Positions 5,862 through 10,829 of a stretch of DNA of 10,829 nt are shown here, piece by piece. The notes beneath the pieces are model-generated. The model ran no database searches. It saw only the letters and a list, made by a program, of their open reading frames with translations, and was not told the origin of the DNA. The stretch is from UKL13-2 sp040379385 (GTDB lineage Bacteria; Pseudomonadota; Gammaproteobacteria; Burkholderiales; Usitatibacteraceae), in the NCBI GenBank assembly GCA_040379385.1, contig JBEILF010000081.1:1-10829 (forward strand). The letters are read 5' to 3'. Position numbers and translations under genes: made by a program. Position 1 is the first letter of the stretch. Each line of letters opens with the position of its first letter.

Positions 5862-8342
5862 CTACGCTGGCCTCTTATCGCCGTTTTTTACATACCGATC
5901 CAGCCAGCGAACAGATTCCCATAAACGGTGAAGCACTGATTCACGTCCGCGGTAGCCGTGATCCTCGTAGGGCAAAACGACATATCGCGCGGTGCCGCCA
6001 AGCCCCTTGATTGCTTGGTAGAAGCGCTCACTTTGCAACGGAAAGGTTCCCGAATTTGAATCAGCTTCGCCGTGAATCAGCAAAATGGGAGTTTTTATCT
6101 GATCCGCATAGTTAAACGGCGACATCTGCGCGTACACATCTCGCGCCTTCCAGAATGTCCTGTCCTCGGCTTGAAAGCCAAAGGGGGTAAGCGTGCGGTT
6201 ATAGGCGCCGCTCTCAGCAATTCCTGCAGCGAACAACTTCGTATGCGCCAGCAAATTCGCCACCATGAATGCGCCATAAGAGTGGCCACCTACCGCGATT
6301 TTTGATCGGTCCGCAACACCGCGACGCACAACTTCATCAATTGCCGCTTCGGCACTGGCGATGAGTTGTGGCAAGTAAGTATCGTTTTCCTTGCCTTGCT
6401 CACCGATGATTGGCATCGTGGGATTATCAAGGACCGCATAGCCCTGCGTGATGAACGGTAACGGACCAGAGAATGCTGGGCGCACGTAGCGATATGGGGA
6501 ACCCGTAATCTGACCTGCGGCTTCGGCTGATCGAAACTCCCGTGGATAAGCCCACATCAATAGCGGTAGCGGGTCATCTCCCCGCTTGAAAGTCGCGGGA
6601 AGATACAACGTCCCGGAAAGCTCGACGCCGTCACGTCGCTTGTAGCGGATAACCTCTTTGGTCACGCCGGCAAGCGGGTTCTTCGGCGTTGCAAACCGCG
6701 TTACAGCCGACATTTTTCCGGAGGCCAGTTCTCGAACATACACATTTGGCGCTTCGGTCACAGTCTCGCGCTGCATTAACAGCCGGACGTTAGCGTTAGC
6801 AGTCTTCCCTGATTGCGCACTGTCAAACACGCTCAGTGGTACATCGTAGTATGGCGCTTCGGACCGAAACAGTCGCTTGGTCTCCCGCGTGTCTAGTTCG
6901 AACCGGTCAACAAACGGCCGGTCACCATCATTTGACGCTCCGGTGCCGTTGAGGTAGATGGCCCGACCGTCAGGAGAAAAATTAAGTACGCGGCCGCCGC
7001 GGCCATTCGATTCGGTGAACGGTGTTCCGGGATCGCTATAACGATCCTCAGTCGAGCGCTCAAAAAGTTTCTGCGCTGGTTTTGTCGCATCGGATGGATA
7101 TACGCGCCACGTTGATGTCTTGCGAAGCTTGCGAGAGACCTCCGTCACCAGTGCGACCGCGTCGTTCCCCCATGTGACACTTTGGAAGCGGAGCTCAAGT
7201 TTGGCCAGCATTGTCGGCTCGCCGTCAAACGGAGAAGATAATACGAAGAGGTAGTCGCTGATTCCATTCTTGCGCGTTTCGTTTGCTTGCGCCCAGGCAA
7301 GTGTTGCGTTTGCATCACTTCGCCATGAGTACTGACGCGGCCCTTTGCGAACCGCATCGGGATCGGCCTCTTCATCCTCAGCCATCGGCAGGTCTGACAT
7401 CACTCTAACAACCTGACCGGTATTCGGTTCGAGTGCATCGCGGACCTCCGTCTTCAAGGCAAAGCGCGATATCGGCACGGAATATGAATAGGGTCGTTTG
7501 ATGGTTTGTACCAACACGTACTGCCCATCAGGCGAAGGCATCATCGCCCGCACGACTCCGCTGGTGATCACGTCAAGTTTGCCGTCGAGCCAGACCCGTG
7601 CGACTTCGGCAGTTGCATAGTATTCAAACAGAGCTTCGTCGTGTGGCGTCTTCAGCAGATCTTGGTAGGTACGGGCTGCGTTTCGGCGGCCTAGGTTTTC
7701 TTGCACCAGCGGTCCACTTGCCGTACTCGGCGCTTTGGGTGCAGCACCTCTAGCCTGCGGTATCGCTGCAATCAACAGCGACTTACTATCGCTAAACCAA
7801 CTGAACGGACGCCCAACCACGCCGTTGAGATTTCGCTCAGTCACCCGCCGTGCCTGCGTACCGTTCGCTACTTCGACAACCATCAACTCGATAAAACTTT
7901 CCCGGACGAGTGTGAAGGCGACACGTTTTCCGTCCGGCGACCACGCTGCGTCGCCGATCCTCGCGTTTGCGGGAATGTTTTGTACCAATTTTTCAAGACG
8001 ATCCGCTAAGCGGACAAAGCGAATTGCAGTTGCGTGGTTTGTTCGGCTCAGGTCATTGTTCCGCGGATTGATGCGCAGTCCGGCGAGCCGGAGTTCGGGC
8101 TGGCTAAGGTCGGTAACGCTCGGTAATGTGGGACGTTCCAACATCATGAGCCATTCGTTGTTGGGCGAGAGGGTGGTTTGTGGTATCTGCACTGCGTCGA
8201 CCATATCGACCATTGATTGCGCCGGCACTTGATAGCGAGTGGGTTCATTCGCCGATGCGGAAATGGCGCAGCTCGCTGTGAGTGCCAAACAGGCAGCAAG
8301 CAAGCGCGGGTTAACGGTCATCGCGGGGTGAAACAGGCGCAT
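5862..8342 (-). CDS. Exported S9-family serine peptidase, glutamyl-endopeptidase-like (prolyl oligopeptidase fold)
   Basis: Secreted or periplasmic serine peptidase of clan SC. The C-terminal alpha/beta-hydrolase domain (from about residue 570) has the nucleophile elbow GGHSYGAF with Ser688, Asp761 in HGEADSNSGTFP and His795 in EDHGYRGRES, the triad order and spacing of family S9. The preceding ~500 residues are WD-like beta-propeller segments (WSPDGKRVAFT, PSPDGQYVLV, FSPDGRAIYL), which in this family form a propeller restricting substrate size. The N-terminus carries a signal peptide: LLAACLALTASCAISASA then NEPTRY, with an AxA-type cleavage site. The 826-residue length and the GHSYGAF/EDHGYRGRES motifs resemble glutamyl endopeptidase-like S9D proteins; substrate preference is inferred. 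The start could be ATG 8342 or ATG 8321; neither has a ribosome-binding site and both keep the signal peptide. A TTG further upstream at 8387 is unlikely. It is divergent from kup and appears monocistronic. Confidence 0.93.
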   Translation of the reverse strand: MRLFHPAMTVNPRLLAACLALTASCAISASANEPTRYQVPAQSMVDMVDAVQIPQTTLSPNNEWLMMLERPTLPSVTDLSQPELRLAGLRINPRNNDLSRTNHATAIRFVRLADRLEKLVQNIPANARIGDAAWSPDGKRVAFTLVRESFIELMVVEVANGTQARRVTERNLNGVVGRPFSWFSDSKSLLIAAIPQARGAAPKAPSTASGPLVQENLGRRNAARTYQDLLKTPHDEALFEYYATAEVARVWLDGKLDVITSGVVRAMMPSPDGQYVLVQTIKRPYSYSVPISRFALKTEVRDALEPNTGQVVRVMSDLPMAEDEEADPDAVRKGPRQYSWRSDANATLAWAQANETRKNGISDYLFVLSSPFDGEPTMLAKLELRFQSVTWGNDAVALVTEVSRKLRKTSTWRVYPSDATKPAQKLFERSTEDRYSDPGTPFTESNGRGGRVLNFSPDGRAIYLNGTGASNDGDRPFVDRFELDTRETKRLFRSEAPYYDVPLSVFDSAQSGKTANANVRLLMQRETVTEAPNVYVRELASGKMSAVTRFATPKNPLAGVTKEVIRYKRRDGVELSGTLYLPATFKRGDDPLPLLMWAYPREFRSAEAAGQITGSPYRYVRPAFSGPLPFITQGYAVLDNPTMPIIGEQGKENDTYLPQLIASAEAAIDEVVRRGVADRSKIAVGGHSYGAFMVANLLAHTKLFAAGIAESGAYNRTLTPFGFQAEDRTFWKARDVYAQMSPFNYADQIKTPILLIHGEADSNSGTFPLQSERFYQAIKGLGGTARYVVLPYEDHGYRGRESVLHRLWESVRWLDRYVKNGDKRPA

Positions 8343-8630
8343 AGAGTCAGTTTCGTCAACCAGTTGGAACGGTTTCGAACAGTACAAAGAGACACCATTC
8401 CAGAGACTGGAGGGAAGCGGGGATTCTACTCCGCTAGAGCATCCTACACTTCATTTTCAGAGGTGGCTGGGGTTTGCTTTTGCCAATTAAGAGGTGTAAT
8501 GTTGCGTTGCAATATCCCCTATTCGCAGCTGCAATATCTCCTCATTCCACAAAGACGTCCCTTCGAAAATCCCCGCCCCGCTATTCCCGAGCCCTCTCGG
8601 TCGACGGCCCGCGCTGCGTAGTCGCCCCGT
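8343..8630. promoter_or_regulatory. Divergent intergenic region between the S9 peptidase and kup
   Basis: A 288-bp spacer that should hold promoters for both genes. On the plus strand TTTGCT (8473-8478), 16 nt, then TGTAAT (8495-8500) is a weak promoter candidate for kup, just ahead of the direct repeats. No convincing promoter was found for the peptidase. Small stems occur: AGCGG/CCGCT around 8417-8436 and CCGAG/CTCGG around 8588-8601. Neither flanking start codon has a recognisable ribosome-binding site. Confidence 0.4.
8508..8549 (+). repeat. Tandem direct repeat, operator-like, upstream of kup
   Basis: TGCAATATCCCCT (8508-8520) and TGCAATATCTCCT (8530-8542) match at 12 of 13 positions. 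The likeness continues in the next bases (ATTCGCA against CATTCCA). The two copies start 22 bp apart, two helical turns, which places them on the same DNA face. They lie about 90-120 bp before the kup ATG and just after the candidate -10. A paired regulator site is a reasonable reading, but nothing identifies the regulator. Confidence 0.5.
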
Positions 8631-10502
8631 ATGGATCCTAAAGACAAAAAGTTAAGCGCACTCACAATTGGTGCTATCGGCGTCGTGTTTGGCGACATTG
8701 GAACCAGCCCGCTCTACGCGTTGAAGGAATCCTTTAGCCCCACCCACGGAATTCCGCTAAACACCACGACCGTGTATGGAATTTTGTCGGTGATGTTTTG
8801 GGCCATGACAGCGCTGGTTACCGTCAAATATTTGGTATTCATGATGCGCGCCGACAATAAGGGCGAAGGGGGAATCTTGGCACTGACTGCGTTGGCGCAA
8901 CGGTGCTTTCGGAAAGGTACCAGGCGGCATTGGTGGGTGGTTGCACTAGGTATGTTTGGCGCGGCGATGTTTTACGGCGACGCGATAATCACCCCGGCCA
9001 TTTCTGTTCTCTCCGCTGTTGAAGGCTTAGGTCTGGTCGAGCCTGCACTCAATCAATTTGTTGTGCCCATTTCGGTCGGCATACTGATTGCCTTGTTTGC
9101 TGTGCAGCGGCATGGCACCGCTGCAGTTGGTCTCCTTTTTGGGCCAGTGATGGTAGTCTGGTTTTTGGTGCTCGCCATCCTAGGCGTGGCACAAATCGTC
9201 AACAACCCCGCTGTTCTGCAAGCCTTCAATCCTTGGTATAGCTGGCAGTTTTTTCTTGAGCATAAAATTGCCGCGTGGATTACGCTAGGCGCGGTTGTCC
9301 TATGTGTGACAGGCGGCGAAGCGCTTTATGCGGACATGGGGCACTTTGGAAGAAAGCCGATTCGCGTTGGTTGGTTTTCGCTTGTGTGGCCAGCCTTGTT
9401 GCTGAACTATTTTGGTCAGGGTTCGCTGCTGTTATCGAACCCCGACGCGATCAAGAACCCGTTCTATTTGATGGTGCCGAGCTGGGCGTTGCTGCCAATG
9501 GTTGGCCTCGCGGCATGCGCGACTGTGATCGCGTCGCAGGCCGTAATTTCTGGCGCGTTCAGCCTCACGAAGCAGGCGATCCAGCTCGGCTATCTGCCGC
9601 GCTTCAACATCATGCACACCAACGAAATGGAGTCCGGCCAAATCTATATCCCCTTCATTAATTGGGGCCTGCTGTTTGGCATCATTACGCTGGTGGTGAT
9701 CTTTAAAAATTCCAGTAACCTTGCCGCAGCCTACGGCATCGCCGTAATGCTGACCATGACCATTGATACGCTGCTGTTGCTCGTTGTGATGGTCTATATC
9801 TGGAAATGGAGCCGAATTCTTGCCGCAGTATTGGTTGGCGGCATTCTGGCCAACGATCTCATGTTCCTATCAGCAACCGCGACAAAAATTGGCGATGGCG
9901 GCTGGTTCCCTCTTGTTATCGGTGTCACCATGTTCACCATCATGAGCACCTGGCGACGCGGACGCGAAATTGTTCGACGCAAAGTCAATGACGGTGCCAT
10001 GCCGTTAAAAGGGTTTGTTGAATCGATCTCTCTTTCTGACACTCCGCGAGTCGAAGGCACCGGCGTCTTTATGACGACCAATCCTGACGGCGTACCCAAC
10101 GCACTGCTACACAACCTGAAGCACAATAAGGTACTGCATGGCCGCGTCGTCATCCTTTCAATCATCATTGAGGACATCCCGCGCGTGCCGAAGGAAGACT
10201 ACATTTGGATCGATAACCACGGACATGGCTTCTATACGATTACTGCGCACTATGGCTTTAAGGAATCGCCAAACGTACCTGTGATGCTTGAAGATTGCCG
10301 ACTACAGTCCATGAAATTCGACATGATGGATACTAGCTTTTTTGTTAACCGGGAGTCGCTGATCGCCACCCCGAAGGGCGGCATGGCGCTGTGGCGAGAA
10401 CACATCTTCGTTTGGATGTCGCACCTCGCGGCCAAGGCCTCTGACTACTTCAGGATTCCTACCAACCGTGTGGTTGAACTGGGCACCCAAGTCGAAATTT
10501 AG
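8631..10502 (+). CDS. kup: Low-affinity K+ uptake permease Kup (KUP/HAK/KT family)
   Basis: Inner-membrane K+/H+ symporter of the KUP family. The 623-residue product matches the 622 residues of E. coli Kup, so it is complete. The family signature GDIGTSPLYA is at 21-30 in the first membrane helix, followed by the conserved NKGEGGILAL and FGAAMFYGDAIITPAISVLSA segments. The first ~440 residues are strongly hydrophobic, consistent with about 12 membrane helices. The C-terminal soluble part (about 440-623) has NLKHNKVLHGRVVILSI and ends HLAAKASDYFRIPTNRVVELGTQVEI, typical of bacterial Kup. The start at 8631 fits the family N-terminus although the preceding bases (GTAGTCGCCCCGT) contain no ribosome-binding site, so translation may use a weak or leader-dependent start. 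It is transcribed alone and ends at a strong terminator downstream. Regulation is unknown; the tandem repeat at 8508 is the only candidate site. Confidence 0.97.
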   Translation: MDPKDKKLSALTIGAIGVVFGDIGTSPLYALKESFSPTHGIPLNTTTVYGILSVMFWAMTALVTVKYLVFMMRADNKGEGGILALTALAQRCFRKGTRRHWWVVALGMFGAAMFYGDAIITPAISVLSAVEGLGLVEPALNQFVVPISVGILIALFAVQRHGTAAVGLLFGPVMVVWFLVLAILGVAQIVNNPAVLQAFNPWYSWQFFLEHKIAAWITLGAVVLCVTGGEALYADMGHFGRKPIRVGWFSLVWPALLLNYFGQGSLLLSNPDAIKNPFYLMVPSWALLPMVGLAACATVIASQAVISGAFSLTKQAIQLGYLPRFNIMHTNEMESGQIYIPFINWGLLFGIITLVVIFKNSSNLAAAYGIAVMLTMTIDTLLLLVVMVYIWKWSRILAAVLVGGILANDLMFLSATATKIGDGGWFPLVIGVTMFTIMSTWRRGREIVRRKVNDGAMPLKGFVESISLSDTPRVEGTGVFMTTNPDGVPNALLHNLKHNKVLHGRVVILSIIIEDIPRVPKEDYIWIDNHGHGFYTITAHYGFKESPNVPVMLEDCRLQSMKFDMMDTSFFVNRESLIATPKGGMALWREHIFVWMSHLAAKASDYFRIPTNRVVELGTQVEI

Positions 10503-10525
10503 CGCTACGCCAAGTATGAGAAAAG

Positions 10526-10543
10526 ATCATTCACGTGGATGAT
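10526..10543 (+). other. Minor hairpin just after kup
   Basis: ATCATTC (10526-10532) pairs with GGATGAT (10537-10543), including one T-G wobble, around ACGT. It is followed by TGTATCTTGC. It is too weak to be a terminator on its own and may protect the kup mRNA 3' end. The rest of 10503-10643 holds nothing recognisable. Confidence 0.3.
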
Positions 10544-10643
10544 TGTATCTTGCATCGGCATTGGCGCGAATGTGGCGTATTGGCTGCTATCTTGGGTATC
10601 GTGCCTTGTTTTCGTGTCTCAGGTAGTTCACCGAGATCTACAC

Positions 10644-10685
10644 AAGCAAACAGCCCATCCTTTTGGGGATGGGCTGTTTGCTTTT
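10644..10685. terminator. Strong Rho-independent terminator, usable in both directions
   Basis: AAGCAAACAGCCCATCC (10644-10660) and its perfect complement (10667-10683) form a 17-bp stem with a 6-nt loop. On the plus strand the 3' side runs TTTGCTTTT, ending kup. On the minus strand the 5' side is AAAAGC and the 3' side GTTTGCTT, so it could also end a transcript entering from the right. Stems of this kind commonly follow 5S rRNA, which fits the 5S-like 3' end right next to it. Confidence 0.9.
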
Positions 10686-10692
10686 ATCGGGT

Positions 10693-10711
10693 CTTGGCGA
10701 TGACCTACTTT
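10693..10711 (-). pseudogene. Orphan 3' end of a 5S rRNA-like sequence
   Basis: On the minus strand AAAGTAGGTCATCGCCAAG closely matches, from memory, the 3' terminus of beta/gammaproteobacterial 5S rRNA (Pseudomonas ends AGAGTAGGTCATCGTCAAGC). It is followed after about 9 nt by the strong terminator, the usual arrangement at the end of an rRNA operon. The ~100 nt that should precede it as the 5S body, including the CCCATCCCGAAC loop region and a 5' strand pairing with CTTGGCG, are absent. It is therefore read as a remnant or a recombination junction and not as a working 5S gene. Confidence 0.5.
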
Positions 10712-10829
10712 AGTTTCGGCCGGGCCGTTGGCCCTTAACGTGCTGCGCACATTAGCCTTCACTGAAACAAGGCACTACCTTCGTATTGAGGACGTTGGGC
10801 CGGCCATCAGATCGCACTTGCGATCCTCG
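10712..10829. other. Unassigned hairpin-rich segment at the right edge
   Basis: No gene is recognised. Small perfect stems follow one another: GGGCC/GGCCC (10722-10734), GTGC/GCAC (10740-10750), GCCTT/AAGGC (10755-10773) and GATCGCA/TGCGATC (10810-10825). GTTTC (10713-10717) can pair with GAAAC (10764-10768) around the first two. The density suggests a structured RNA or a recombination-site-like sequence, but the window ends before this can be resolved. Confidence 0.4.

Noticed and set aside
8343..8387. Peptidase start at TTG 8387
   Set aside because: It would add a polar stretch before the signal peptide, uses a rare start codon and has no ribosome-binding site.
8217..8621. 134-codon plus-strand open frame across the divergent intergenic region
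   Set aside because: It covers the peptidase signal-peptide region antisense and the kup promoter region, and has no recognisable protein character.
10535..10738. 67-codon open frame after kup
   Set aside because: It runs straight through the terminator stem and the 5S-like sequence, so it is not a plausible gene.
10731..10800. Integron attC-like site: GTTGGGC at 10794-10800 fits the core GTTRRRY, with a partial inverse core at 10731-10739
   Set aside because: The inverse core carries a two-base insertion (GCCCTTAAC), the inner arms pair poorly, and no integrase or cassette gene is visible in the window.
1..10829. CRISPR array, prophage, toxin-antitoxin or defence genes
   Set aside because: No spaced repeat array and no corresponding protein motifs were seen; all long frames are accounted for by housekeeping genes.

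Overview
The window looks like a chromosomal segment of a moderate-GC Gram-negative proteobacterium, probably a betaproteobacterium. This is inferred from the conserved order miaB, phoH/ybeZ, ybeY, corC/ybeX, lnt, from the sequence character of CorC and Kup, and from a 5S-rRNA-like 3' end at the right edge. No species can be named from sequence reading alone.

Left half, minus strand (read right to left). A promoter at 5798-5826 drives a tRNA with anticodon CAU (5691-5767), followed by a perfect 13-bp hairpin. Next comes an RNA-maturation and envelope gene train. miaB makes the 2-methylthio modification of i6A37 in tRNA, phoH (ybeZ) is an NTPase, and ybeY is the 16S-processing endoribonuclease that partners PhoH. 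corC (ybeX) is a CBS-domain protein tied to Mg2+ and ribosome homeostasis. lnt, the apolipoprotein N-acyltransferase, is cut by the left edge. The train is broken only between ybeY and corC, where a 238-bp non-coding element with 16-bp inverted termini sits between two CTAG copies. One CTAG copy supplies the ybeY stop codon.

Middle, minus strand. A long exported S9-family serine peptidase (5862-8342) of the glutamyl-endopeptidase-like type lies upstream of the tRNA promoter. It has a signal peptide and an intact Ser/Asp/His triad. It is divergent from kup, across a 288-bp intergenic stretch holding a tandem direct repeat with a 22-bp period.

Right end. kup (8631-10502, plus strand) encodes a complete K+ uptake permease and ends at a strong 17-bp-stem terminator. 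Beyond it, a 19-nt minus-strand segment matches the 3' end of proteobacterial 5S rRNA, but the sequence that should be the body of 5S is unrelated and rich in small hairpins. This suggests a truncated or recombined rRNA-operon end.

Most of the window is ordinary housekeeping. The points worth a second look are the mini-transposon at the ybeY stop codon, the two unusual positions in the CAU tRNA, the operator-like repeat before kup, and the orphan 5S 3' end.
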